From Thermoplasmatales archaeon SW_10_69_26 (GTDB lineage: Archaea; Thermoplasmatota; SW-10-69-26), in NCBI GenBank assembly GCA_003009755.1, contig PXUB01000001.1:85854-149853 (forward strand): a stretch of 64,000 nucleotides of DNA, in the 5' to 3' direction. How positions within the stretch are numbered: the first letter of the stretch is position 1; every line of letters begins with the position of its first letter. The notes under the pieces are model-generated. The model saw only the letters and a program-made list of their open reading frames with translations, did not search any database and had not been told where the DNA came from. Shown here in pieces: positions 51,501-58,911 of the stretch. Both the position numbers and the translations under genes were made by a program.

Positions 51501-54500
51501 CAGCTCGGTCAGGGGTCGGCCCAGCAGCGGCGTGAGGACCTGGTCGGCTTCCTCGAGCACCTCGCGGGCGGCGGGGAAGTGCTCGGCCAGCTGCAGAGCC
51601 ATCTGCGGGTACTGGCTGCCTTGGCCGGGGAACACGAGGCCGAGCTTGCCCTCGGTGTCGGTCAGGTCGCCGACGGCGACGCCTTGCACCAGCGCCAGCT
51701 GGGGCGGCAGCTCGCCGGTGATGGCTTGCTCGATCGTGTCCTGGTCGACGTCGGGCGTGTGCGCGACGCGGACGGGGTCCTCGGGATCGAAGCGGCGGGC
51801 CTGGGGCGGCTTGGCGATCTCCTCACGCAGCGCCTGGCGGTCGGGGGCGCTGGCGAGGCGGGGCTCGGTCGGGTCCTCGGGGTCCTCGCCGCGGGCTTGG
51901 GGCGGGGCGGAGAGGACGACGTGGCTGTTCGTCCCGCCGAAGCCGAAGGCGGAGACACCAGCCAGGCGCTCGTCGTCGCTCCAATCGGTCGGCTCGGTCA
52001 CCAGGGACAGCGGGGTGTCGTCCCAGGCGACCTCGCTGGTGGGGTCGTCGACGACGGTCGGGGGCAGCGTGGCCTCGTCGATGGCCTTGGCGGCCTTGAT
52101 CAGGCCGGCGGCGCCGGCGGCGGCCTTGAGGTGGCCGATGTTGGCCTTGATCGAGCCGAGCCCGATCTCGCCGGGGTCCTCGTCCAGCACGGCCTCGAGC
52201 GTCTGGACCTCGGTCGGGTCGCCGACCGGGGTGCCGGTGCCGTGGGCTTCGACGAGCGTGAGGTCCTCGGGGTCGACGTCGGCGTCGTCGAAGGCGTTCT
52301 CGAGCGCGCGGCGTTGCCCGCTGGGGTTGGGCGCGGTGATGCCCTTGCCTTTGCCGTCGCTGCTGGAGCCGACGCCGCGGATGCAGGCGTAGACGTGGTC
52401 GCCGTCCTCGATGGCGTCCTCGAGACGTTTGAGGACGAGGCAGCCGGCGCCTTCACCCATCACGAAGCCGCTGGCGCGCTCGTCGAAGGGGAACGAGCCC
52501 TCGGGCGAGAGCGCGCCGATGGCGGAGAACTTGGCGAACGTGCCGGGATCCATCGAACGGTCGACGCCGCCGGTGAGGGCCACGTCGACGCGGTCCTCGT
52601 GCAGGAGGGTGACGGCGTCCTCGAGCGCGGCCAGCGAGCTGGCACACGCCGCATCCACGGTGCGGGCGGGGCCGCCGATGTCGTAGACGCTGCAGACGCG
52701 CGAGGCGACGATGTTGGCCAGCTCGCCGGGCATCGTGTCCTCGTTGATCTCGGGGAGGTCGTCCTGGGCCTGTTCGAGCGTGGCGAGCACGTCCTCGTCG
52801 GCGTCGTCGTCGGCGATGGCTTGCTTGGCCTCCTCCAGCGCCAGGCGGCGGCTGGTCCACATGCGTTGCTCGCCGCCCATCGCGTTGCCGAGGATGACGG
52901 CCCAGTCGTTGCGGTTCTCGTCCTCGAGCAGGCCGGCGTCGGCGAGGGCGTCGCCGGCGGCGTGCACGGCCCACTTCTGGCTGTCGTCCATCTGGTCGGC
53001 GACGTTGGGCGGGATGCGGTGCTCGATCGGGTCGAAGTCGACGTCGTCCTCGTCGACGAACCCGCCGAGCACGGTGTAGGTCTCGCCGCTGACGTCGCGG
53101 GTGTCGGCGAGGTGGGTCTGGGGATCGATCGGCCAGCGGTCCTCGGGGATCTCGTCCACGGCAACACGGCCCTCGAGCACGTTGTCCCACAGCTGGTCGG
53201 GGTCGCCGGCGTCGGGCATGATGCAGCCGAGGCCGACGATCGCGATCGCGTCCTCGGGCACCTCGTCGTAGCCGCCGATCGCGGGGGGTTGGGCCAGGCG
53301 TTCGTCGAGGGCCTGGGCCGCCTGGGCGGCGTCGTCGGTGACGCGGCGGTGCAGGTCCTCGATCGTGTAGGTGTCCTCGATGAGCTCGGCGCCTTGCCCC
53401 ATGAGGTAGTTGCCCTCCTGGAGCTGTTCGTCGCTGGACACCTCGTCGTAGGTTCCGTCGTCTTGTCGGGTGACGCCTTGGGCGGCCAGGCGCGTGGCGC
53501 CGAGGTTCTCGTCCTCGACGCGTTCCTTGCGTTCGTCGAGGTCGACGCCTTCGTTGACGAGCTCTTGCTCGAGCTCTTGGACGCGGTCGGTGAACGGGGT
53601 TGGGGCCGAGCGGGCGCGGATGCCGACGGTCTCGCCGGTGACCTCGGTCTCCCTGGAGGCGAGGACGAGGCGCTGGTACTCGGGCGTGGTGGCGCCGGTC
53701 GCGACGATCTCCTCGGTCGCGAGGTAGGCGGTGCCCATGAGCACGCCCACGCGGGCTTCGTCGACGCCGGCGGCCAGCGTGCCGGCCATCGCGGCGGTCT
53801 CGTCGTCGCTGATGCCGCCGGCCAGCAGGACCTTGACGTCCTCGCCGACGCTGGCAACCTCTTGCAGGGCGACGTCCCAGAGCACGAGGCTCGGCAGCTT
53901 GCCGATGTGGCCGCCGCACTCGTTGCCTTCCACGACGACGTGGTCGAGCCCGGCTTCGATCGCCGAGCGCACGAGCCCGCGGGAGGGCGTGTGCAGGTAG
54001 GTGTCGACGCCGGCGTCCTCGAGCTCGCGGGCTTGTTCGACGGTGCCGGCCGCGATGAGGGCCTTGTCGGGCTGCTCCTCGCGGATCAGGCGTTGGTGGG
54101 CGTCGCGCTTGTCCTCGTTGAGGTCGAGCCCGATGATGCCGCAGCCGAAGGCCTGGTCCTCGTCGAGGGTGTCCAGCGTGCCGTCCATGAGGTCCTCGGC
54201 CCACTCGGGGCGGAGGGAGGCGAAGGCGAGGAACGGCAGCCCGCCGGCGTCGGCGACGGCCTTGGCGAAGGCGGGTTCCTCGCTGACGTTGGCCATGGCG
54301 CCTTGGACGACCGGGAGGTCGGTGCCGTGGGCCTGGGCCAGGGGCGATCCCTCGGTGAGGGGGAACTTGTCGGCTTGCTCACGCACGCGGGTCTCGAGGT
54401 GGTCGAGCGCGGCCTCGAGCGTGCCCATCTCGGCGAAGAAGCCGGCGTGGGCGGCGTCGGCGCCGAGCGCGTGGATCGCGTCGTGGGGGTCCTCGGTCCA

Positions 54501-55262
54501 GTGCCCGCGCTCCTCGTCGAGCAGGGCGCGGAGGTGGGCGCGGCGCGTGGCGGGGCCGAGTTCGCTGGAGTTGCCTTGCTCGTCCTCCCAGGCGTCGTGG
54601 ACGTGTTCGTCGGCGGGGCGGGCCAGCGCGTAGAAGGGCTCGTCGAGCGTGGAGCCGAGCGCGCGGACGTCGCCGCCGTCGAAGGCGCCCAGAGCGCGGG
54701 TCCAGGCGTCCGACAAGCCGGCCTCGGGGAGCCCGTACAGCTGGGCGTCGAGGACGACCATGTCGGCGTGGACGAGCAGGGCGCCGGTCGCGCTGGGGCC
54801 GGCGCCGCCCCAGGCGATCGTCGGCAGGTCGAACTCGTCGAGCGCCGGCAACAGCACCAGGCTGGAGGTGTCGCTGGCGCGGCCGGGGCCTTCGCCGCCG
54901 CGGGCGACGAGCGCGTCGGCGCCGGCGTCGCGGGCGCGGCGGGCCTCTTGCACGTCGCGGACCTCGACGGCGGCGGGGACGCCGGCGGCCTGCCAGGCGT
55001 CGACGGCTTGCCGCAGCTGGGGGAGGCTTCCCGCGTCGATCTGCCAGGTGGCGATCACGGCGATACCGGCCTCGGGGATCGGATCGTCCTCGGGGCGGAC
55101 GCGCACGAGCGTCCGGCTGGGGTCGATCTCGGCCAGGCGGTCGTCGGCATACGGGCGGGTGCGGTCGACGAGCGCCCAGGCGCCGGCGACTTGCGCGGCT
55201 TCGGCGAGCTGGGAATCCGGGACCTGGGGGTCGGCGACGACGAGTCGCTCTCGTGCGTGCAT
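45519..55262 (-). CDS. giant type I fatty acid/polyketide synthase with built-in reductase and phosphopantetheinyl transferase
   Basis: A 3247-residue multienzyme. Rough order: 1-230 degenerate and 300-560 good nitronate-monooxygenase/PfaD-like FMN enoyl-reductase barrels (NECGGHIG, LLAGGIS); 668-1115 ketosynthase (DAACASSL, Cys873; EAHGTGT; KANIGHLK); 1200-1500 acyltransferase (GQGSQYPQM; GHSLGEY, Ser1301); 1563-2070 second ketosynthase (NAACASTT, Cys1821); two ACPs near 2170-2250 and 2290-2370 (LGVDTVKQAE, Thr2212 and Thr2333 where serine is usual); 2430-2810 ketoreductase (LAPGGLGA; GNPGQADYALAN, Tyr2745); 2825-3060 dehydratase (DDHQVAGRPLVPG, His2841); 3075-3247 phosphopantetheinyl transferase (GIDLERIE, WTLKEAAAKALG). 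No thioesterase is seen. All steps for a saturated acyl chain are present. It starts 13 bases after the carboxyltransferase stop. Confidence 0.93.
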   Translation of the reverse strand: MHARERLVVADPQVPDSQLAEAAQVAGAWALVDRTRPYADDRLAEIDPSRTLVRVRPEDDPIPEAGIAVIATWQIDAGSLPQLRQAVDAWQAAGVPAAVEVRDVQEARRARDAGADALVARGGEGPGRASDTSSLVLLPALDEFDLPTIAWGGAGPSATGALLVHADMVVLDAQLYGLPEAGLSDAWTRALGAFDGGDVRALGSTLDEPFYALARPADEHVHDAWEDEQGNSSELGPATRRAHLRALLDEERGHWTEDPHDAIHALGADAAHAGFFAEMGTLEAALDHLETRVREQADKFPLTEGSPLAQAHGTDLPVVQGAMANVSEEPAFAKAVADAGGLPFLAFASLRPEWAEDLMDGTLDTLDEDQAFGCGIIGLDLNEDKRDAHQRLIREEQPDKALIAAGTVEQARELEDAGVDTYLHTPSRGLVRSAIEAGLDHVVVEGNECGGHIGKLPSLVLWDVALQEVASVGEDVKVLLAGGISDDETAAMAGTLAAGVDEARVGVLMGTAYLATEEIVATGATTPEYQRLVLASRETEVTGETVGIRARSAPTPFTDRVQELEQELVNEGVDLDERKERVEDENLGATRLAAQGVTRQDDGTYDEVSSDEQLQEGNYLMGQGAELIEDTYTIEDLHRRVTDDAAQAAQALDERLAQPPAIGGYDEVPEDAIAIVGLGCIMPDAGDPDQLWDNVLEGRVAVDEIPEDRWPIDPQTHLADTRDVSGETYTVLGGFVDEDDVDFDPIEHRIPPNVADQMDDSQKWAVHAAGDALADAGLLEDENRNDWAVILGNAMGGEQRMWTSRRLALEEAKQAIADDDADEDVLATLEQAQDDLPEINEDTMPGELANIVASRVCSVYDIGGPARTVDAACASSLAALEDAVTLLHEDRVDVALTGGVDRSMDPGTFAKFSAIGALSPEGSFPFDERASGFVMGEGAGCLVLKRLEDAIEDGDHVYACIRGVGSSSDGKGKGITAPNPSGQRRALENAFDDADVDPEDLTLVEAHGTGTPVGDPTEVQTLEAVLDEDPGEIGLGSIKANIGHLKAAAGAAGLIKAAKAIDEATLPPTVVDDPTSEVAWDDTPLSLVTEPTDWSDDERLAGVSAFGFGGTNSHVVLSAPPQARGEDPEDPTEPRLASAPDRQALREEIAKPPQARRFDPEDPVRVAHTPDVDQDTIEQAITGELPPQLALVQGVAVGDLTDTEGKLGLVFPGQGSQYPQMALQLAEHFPAAREVLEEADQVLTPLLGRPLTELLAKEGEDGIQALTPTEVCQPAVLAADVAMLRVLEELGVDPDIVAGHSLGEYAALVAAGTLSFEDALHAVSARGREMADVEVDDPGGLVALETDRAGALDLIQDLDAWPANVNGPEQTVVAGTTPALETLAERADESDVRNSQLQVSAAFHSPIVEPAQAPLREVLERIPVDPPETTVIANATGDPYPEDPDAIRDLLAEQVASAVEWVETMEAFDDANLDMIVETGPGRVLSGLAQANADHIPAVPTMHERTGELASFSRARLALTAAGLADPPTAEADEPQPSTQLTPDPRPTPAQARPAEPRQVQTPRTVVSGVSLGVPGVEDPFDPAARQALLEGENLLSEVPDGERRTMADMGVQRLDKNGDGGPSFEAVDDPEDVVSLAGRIADVDLSAYGVDEDWLEDADRTARLAVAAALEALSDASIPLVPDEHETSTGTTLQEGWSLPEPLQAETGVVLASAFPGYDNLLDIVDTQAPSPTPAGADPDTLVDAIDRLGDHLDAEGRAELMDWAAQTHLDTDRAEPEPAHASTDEFPRDFLFRVLGMGHAQVAQLVDARGPNLHVNAACASTTSALALAQDWIEQGRCERVIVLGADVAGNEKLLPWIGSGFMAAGAASTADTVDEAALPFDRRRNGMLVGSGAVGLVVETHEAATERGLTPLAEIAETSVANSAFHGARLDPDHVSAEVEAFLDQVRQDADLSRSELAEDLVFVSHEPATPPRGGSAEAEIDALQAALGDDAEDVLVTNTKGLTGHAMGAGLEDGIAVDLLRRRQAPPVANLEQPDPAFETFTFSEGGPTDRSRSLRFAAGFGSQVAMACFERIAEAPGQIDQATFEDWLSRAVGDATVTRQDRLLRAVDPDRETQTTQTQTREAEARPAAARQPGKGSTSQPLPDRSPEPTAEGGSATAQDGSTANTDGVDPAQVRALLVDLVSRKTGYPEDVIDPGMDLEADLGVDTVKQAEVLAEAREELGIPPIEGMSLADVPTVDDAAQLFAEHVDGADGATTNGSSEADIDADEAAAEPASTNGSSGTQPTETDGPDVSEVEALLVDLVSRKTGYPEDVIDPGMDLEADLGVDTVKQAEVLAEAREELGIPPIEGMSLADVPTVDDAARLLAEHAGTPASDADTASENGSADTHHEADAIQRTAWRWRPAQPPEGSLQPDQVTIEGPLPEATQARLGDASDGPDAPLHVVSVTAEADPEALTDLLVHLQDVPEEARTVLVAAGEDASARGLPALAGTLRAEEIDARAVIVGEDVTDETLVAEILADTTTDVRLDGSLRQRPAPAPTDPEAELDLAEPITVLAPGGLGAAVQPCLAELADRHEVRLALVGRSPLVDPELDPDDEDEIQDLREQMLAEAQRTGEDPTPAEIEERVQREVRKARRAHAYQALAAVAETSYHRADATDGDALAEVVATVEDDWGAIDLVVHGVGVDRSRGFADKTRDEMQLVLDTKLTPVHKLTDELPEAHHVAFGSIAGAYGNPGQADYALANGCLPGLLAPVDGTLIHWTAWDAAGGMADDDTVRAVLEDREVTFLAPERGAEVFTDAFAQPGTFLVADQQPRTPHTGTDELHLTGEEAFLDDHQVAGRPLVPGVRYLQALRQATAPDASPVEALHEVGFTQPAWITEPTTLRVEATGEAWQVTQNDTVHARARAGPGPGVKPVDRADPETDPIAAEAIYERLFHGPSFQVLTRARPGEDHVRAQADLTVGGASPHALAIEAAMQAAGLTRESRQLPVGIKTLSFEAAPRQGQVRVDARLVAADATGSTWDATVRDGEEPIVHVRGLRLQRTDANQQVTGELVSFAPDGVALSGQPVDVLDPRDPRGKREAEREAGTHAAERTLQEAFGDDASLDRDDGRPVVDGAEGSVSITHGHGLAIAAARQGSPIGIDLERIEDRSDAWREDSLTSDERAMLADAEIETTLGETLAWTLKEAAAKALGTGLEEPAQAYEVTHLAGDSACIHSPEGGFQARWTTIGDLVLSLAEPEA
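48160..48365 (-). repeat. ACP repeat, downstream copy
   Basis: About 205 bp encoding the second ACP core is almost identical in DNA to 48523-48728 (offset 363 bp, 121 codons), including silent sites. Such similarity implies recent duplication or ongoing gene conversion between the two ACP modules. Confidence 0.92.
48523..48728 (-). repeat. ACP repeat, upstream copy
   Basis: Partner of 48160-48365. Both encode SRKTGYPEDVIDPGMDLEAD then LGVDTVKQAEVLAEAREELG and PIEGMSLADVPTVDDAA. The linkers between copies differ. Confidence 0.92.
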
Positions 55263-55275
55263 CGGGTGTGCCTCC

Positions 55276-56883
55276 TCAAAGGGGGGTGTTTCCGTGGGGC
55301 TTGGATGGGGACTCGTGGCCGGCGTCGGAGAGCCGGTCGAGCCACGTGATCATGCGGTTGCGGGTGTGACGGGGTTCGACGACCTCGTCGACGTAGCCTT
55401 CGCGCGCGGCCTGGTAGGGGTCGGCGAAGGCGTCCTCGAACTCCTGGCGGAGCTGGGCGCGCAGGGCTTCGGGGTCGTCTGCTTCGGCCAGCTGTTCGCG
55501 GTGGAGGACGCGGACGGCGCCGTCGGGGCCCATGACGGCGATCTCGGCGGTGGGCCAGGCGAGGTTGACGTCGCAGCCGAGGTGCTGGCTGTTCATCGCG
55601 ATGTAGGCGCCGCCGTAGGCTTTGCGGAGCACGCAGGTGAGCGTGGGGACCTCGGCTTCGGCGTAGGCGTGCACGAGCTTGGCGCCGTGGCGGATGACGC
55701 CGTTGTGCTCTTGGTCGGTGCCGGGCAGGAAGCCGGGTACGTCGACGAGGCTGACGACGGGGAGACCGAAGGCGTCGCAGGTGCGCACGAAGCGGGCGGC
55801 CTTGGTCGAGGCGTCGAGGTCGAGCACGCCGGCGAGGTGGGCGGGGTCGTTGGCGACGACGCCGACGGGGGTGCCGCCCAGGCGGGCGAAGCTCGTGCGG
55901 ATGTTCGGGGCGAAGTCCTGCATGACCTCGAGCGTGCGGCCGCCGTCGACGATGCGTCGGGTGACCTCGTCGATGTCGTAGGGCTTCTCGCGCTGGTCGG
56001 GGATGATGCCGTCGAGCACGGGCTCGGTCGTGGGCTCGGCTTCGGGGCCGTCTCGTGTCGGGAGCTCGTGCTGGGTGCTGCGGGGCAGGTAGTCGAGCAG
56101 GCGGCGGGCTTGGGCGATGGCCTCCTGCTCGTCGTCGGCGACGAAGTGCGCGACGCCGGACTCGGAGCCGTGGACGCTGGCGCCGCCCAGCTCCTCGCTG
56201 GTGACGTCTTCGCCGGTGACGGTCTCGACGACGTCGGGGCCGGTGAGGAACATCCGGCCCGAGCCGCGGACGAGGATGACGAAGTCGGTGAGGGCGGGGC
56301 TGTAGACGGCCCCGCCGGCGCAGGGGCCGGCGACGACGGTGATCTGCGGGACGAGCCCGCTGGCCTCGACGTTGCGTTGGAAGATGTCGCCGTAGCCGGC
56401 GAGGCTGGCGACGCCCTCCTGGATGCGGGCTCCGCCGCTGTCGTTGAAGCCGATGACGGGGCACCGTTGGCGGATCGCCTGGTCGAGCGTCTTGGCGATC
56501 TTGGAGGCGTGCGAGCGGCCGAGGCTGCCGCCTTGCACGGTGAAGTCCTGGGCGTACACGGCGACGGGCTTGCCGTCGACCTCGGCGCTGCCGGTCACGA
56601 CACCGTCGCCGGGGGCGGCCTTCGTGTCCCCGATCTCGGGGTCGCGGGGCTCGCGCAGCGCGTCGGTCTCGATCCAGCTGTCGGGGTCGACGAGCAGCTT
56701 CACGCGCTCGCGCGCAGTGAGCTTCCCGCGGTCGTGTTGACGCTCTTTGCGGGCCCGGCCTCCGCCTTCGTGGGCGCGCTGGCGGCGCCGCTCGAGCTCG
56801 CGGAAACCGTCGAGGTGGCCGCCTTGACCATCCGGGTCGCCTTCGCTACGGCGGTCTGGGACCGGTCGAGCGTCTTGCCTCAT
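55276..56883 (-). CDS. acyl-CoA carboxylase carboxyltransferase subunit
   Basis: A 535-residue biotin-dependent carboxyltransferase of the PccB/AccD type that moves the carboxyl group from biotin to acetyl- or propionyl-CoA. GKLTARERVKLLVDPDSW is the family N-terminal motif; FTVQGGSLGRSHASKI, IGFNDSGGARIQEGVASLAGYG, VAGPCAGGAVYSPAL (oxyanion region), then VPGFLPGTDQEHNGVIRHGAK and LRKAYGGAYIAMNSQHLG in the second half. ATG 56883 was chosen over TTG 56922, which falls inside the GGTTGAAG promoter element. It is the first gene of a carboxyltransferase-synthase operon and would feed malonyl- or methylmalonyl-CoA to the acyltransferase domain. Confidence 0.93.
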   Translation of the reverse strand: MRQDARPVPDRRSEGDPDGQGGHLDGFRELERRRQRAHEGGGRARKERQHDRGKLTARERVKLLVDPDSWIETDALREPRDPEIGDTKAAPGDGVVTGSAEVDGKPVAVYAQDFTVQGGSLGRSHASKIAKTLDQAIRQRCPVIGFNDSGGARIQEGVASLAGYGDIFQRNVEASGLVPQITVVAGPCAGGAVYSPALTDFVILVRGSGRMFLTGPDVVETVTGEDVTSEELGGASVHGSESGVAHFVADDEQEAIAQARRLLDYLPRSTQHELPTRDGPEAEPTTEPVLDGIIPDQREKPYDIDEVTRRIVDGGRTLEVMQDFAPNIRTSFARLGGTPVGVVANDPAHLAGVLDLDASTKAARFVRTCDAFGLPVVSLVDVPGFLPGTDQEHNGVIRHGAKLVHAYAEAEVPTLTCVLRKAYGGAYIAMNSQHLGCDVNLAWPTAEIAVMGPDGAVRVLHREQLAEADDPEALRAQLRQEFEDAFADPYQAAREGYVDEVVEPRHTRNRMITWLDRLSDAGHESPSKPHGNTPL

Positions 56884-56914
56884 AGGTACCCACTCCGCCC
56901 CGGATGACGTGGCC

Positions 56915-56929
56915 GACTTCAACCTTTGC
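56915..56929 (-). promoter_or_regulatory. promoter element of the carboxyltransferase-synthase operon
   Basis: Minus-strand GCAAAGGTTGAAGTC is followed about 30 bases later by the ATG at 56883. Its GGTTGAAG core is shared with the divergent biotin carboxylase promoter (57001-57010) and with the box before the secreted propeller gene at 63007. Confidence 0.55.
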
Positions 56930-57000
56930 GACCGCGTTCACCACAGACGCCGATGTCCGCCTCGGTGGTCGTCTCGCTCGTTGACGAACCCGTGGCCGGT

Positions 57001-57010
57001 GGGTTGAAGG
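57001..57010 (+). promoter_or_regulatory. promoter element of the biotin carboxylase gene
   Basis: GGGTTGAAGG lies 25-34 bases upstream of the ATG at 57035 and shares its GGTTGAAG core with the divergent operon promoter, suggesting joint control of the carboxylase halves. Confidence 0.55.
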
Positions 57011-57034
57011 CGGCGACGGGCGCCTGCCCCCGGC

Positions 57035-58846
57035 ATGTTCGATCGGGTGCTCGTCGCCAACCGGGGCGAGATCGCCGCGCGCGTCATCCGCACCTGCCAC
57101 GATCTTGGGATCGGCACGGTCGCGGTTCACGCCAGCGACGATCGGGCCCAGCCGCACGTCCGCCTGGCCGATCGGGCCGTCGACCTCGGCTCCGCGGGGC
57201 CCCAGGGCACCTATCTGTCGGGGCCTCGGCTGGTCGAGGCCGCCGTCGAGGAGGGCTGCGATGCCGTGCACCCGGGGTACGGGTTCCTCAGCGAGGACGC
57301 CTCGTTCGCGCGTCGCGTCGAGGAGGCCGGTCTGACGTGGGTCGGTCCGCCGCCGATCGCGTTGGAGAGCCTGGGCGACAAGGCGCGGGCGCTGAAGCTG
57401 GCCGAGGACCTGGGTGTCCCGACGACGCCCGGCAGCGACGGGTCGGTCGCCAGCGCCGAGGAGGCCCGCGAGGTGATCGCGGAGATCGGCACGCCCTCCG
57501 TGTTGAAGGCCGTGCACGGGGGCGGCGGCATGGGGATGCGGCAGGTCGACAGCCTGGACGAGGTGGAGACGGCCTTCGAGGAGGCCCGCCAGCAGGCCGA
57601 GGGCGCCTTCGGCTCGCCCGAGCTGCTCGTCGAGCGCTGGTGGGACGACCCCCGCCACCTGGAGGTGCAGATCGCCTTCGACCGCGAGGGCAACGGCGTG
57701 CACGTGTTCGAGCGCGAGTGCTCGGTGCAGCGCCGCCGCCAGAAGCTGTTGGAGGAGGCGCCGGCGCCCTGCGTGGACGAGGACCTGCGCGAGGAGATCA
57801 CCGGGTACGCCTTGGATCTGTGCGAGGCGGCCGAGGTCCACGCGCTGGCGACCGTCGAGTTCCTCTCCACCGACGAGGGGCCCGTGTTCAACGAGGTGAA
57901 CCCGCGCCTGCAGGTCGAGCACACCGTCACCGAGGAGATCACCGGCTACGATCTCGTCGCGTGGCAGCTGCGGTTGGCGGCCGGCGAGCCGCTGGTGGCC
58001 ACCCAGGACGAGATCACCCTCGAGGGGCACAGCATCCAGGCCCGCGTCAACGTCGAGGACCCGCTGGCCGGGTTCAAGCCGGCGCCGGGCCCGGTGACGC
58101 ACACCCACGTCCCCCAGGGCGAGGGCCTGCGCGTCGACCACGCGCTCGTGCCCGGCGGCGAGGTGGCCCCGCACTACGACAGCCTCGTCGCCAAGGTGAT
58201 CACCCACGGCGGGGACCGCGGGCAGGCGATCTATCGCCTGCGCGGCGGGTTGGCCGACCTGCGGGTCGGCTCGCGCCCGACGACGGCCGGGTTCCTGCGC
58301 TTCGTGCTCGACACCGACGAGGTCCGACGAGGCGAGATGGACACCGGGATCGTGGACGAGGCGCTCGTCGACGACTACCGGGCGATCGTGCATGCAGCGA
58401 TGGCTCGCCTCGTCGACGGCGTCACGAGCGGCGACCACGGCGAGGTGCGGCTGGACGGCCACGAGGCCGACTGGCAGCGCAAGGACGGCCAGGTGTTCGT
58501 CGCCGGCGAGGCCGTCGAGCCCAACGGCCAGCGGCTGGACCGCGCCCGCGTGCAGCTCGACGGCTACGTCTTCGAGGGGGAGGCCGCGCCCACGATCGCG
58601 CTCGAGACCGGTGCCGCGGCCCAGGACGAGGTCGACGTCGAGAGCCCGATCCCGGGCACGGTGGCCCAGATCCCCGTCGCACCCGGCGAGGACGTGCCGG
58701 AGGGCACGACGCTCGTCGTCGTGGAGGCGATGAAGATGAAGAACGAGATCGGCGCGCCGCGCGATGGGACGGTCGAGTCCGTCGAGGTCGCCGTCGACGA
58801 GGACGTCGACCAGGGCCAGGCGTTGGTGCGCCTGGACACGGAGTGA
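57035..58846 (+). CDS. acyl-CoA carboxylase biotin carboxylase/BCCP fusion
   Basis: A 603-residue fusion. Residues 1-450 are the biotin carboxylase: VLVANRGEIAARVIRTC, VHPGYGFLSED, LKAVHGGGGMGMR (glycine-rich ATP loop), ERECSVQRRRQKLLEEAP, FNEVNPRLQVEHTVTE. The C-terminal 70 residues are a biotinyl domain with the lysine in VVEAMKMKNE (about residue 570). It carboxylates its own biotin with ATP and bicarbonate; the divergent carboxyltransferase would complete acetyl- or propionyl-CoA carboxylase. Size matches the AccA3/PccA type. No biotin ligase is encoded in the window. Confidence 0.95.
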   Translation: MFDRVLVANRGEIAARVIRTCHDLGIGTVAVHASDDRAQPHVRLADRAVDLGSAGPQGTYLSGPRLVEAAVEEGCDAVHPGYGFLSEDASFARRVEEAGLTWVGPPPIALESLGDKARALKLAEDLGVPTTPGSDGSVASAEEAREVIAEIGTPSVLKAVHGGGGMGMRQVDSLDEVETAFEEARQQAEGAFGSPELLVERWWDDPRHLEVQIAFDREGNGVHVFERECSVQRRRQKLLEEAPAPCVDEDLREEITGYALDLCEAAEVHALATVEFLSTDEGPVFNEVNPRLQVEHTVTEEITGYDLVAWQLRLAAGEPLVATQDEITLEGHSIQARVNVEDPLAGFKPAPGPVTHTHVPQGEGLRVDHALVPGGEVAPHYDSLVAKVITHGGDRGQAIYRLRGGLADLRVGSRPTTAGFLRFVLDTDEVRRGEMDTGIVDEALVDDYRAIVHAAMARLVDGVTSGDHGEVRLDGHEADWQRKDGQVFVAGEAVEPNGQRLDRARVQLDGYVFEGEAAPTIALETGAAAQDEVDVESPIPGTVAQIPVAPGEDVPEGTTLVVVEAMKMKNEIGAPRDGTVESVEVAVDEDVDQGQALVRLDTE

Positions 58847-58911
58847 GGCTGGACCGTCCCTCAAACGACCGATCGCGAACCCTCAAGAGCAGCCCCGATC
58901 ATGCTTGCACC

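Noticed and set aside
49152-55349. 2065-codon plus-strand open frame
   Set aside because: It is antisense to the synthase, whose domains and catalytic motifs are unambiguous. GC-rich third positions keep the reverse frame open, and its translation is low-complexity Gly/Val/Asp/Arg.
56846-58864. 672-codon minus-strand open frame
   Set aside because: Antisense to the biotin carboxylase/BCCP fusion.
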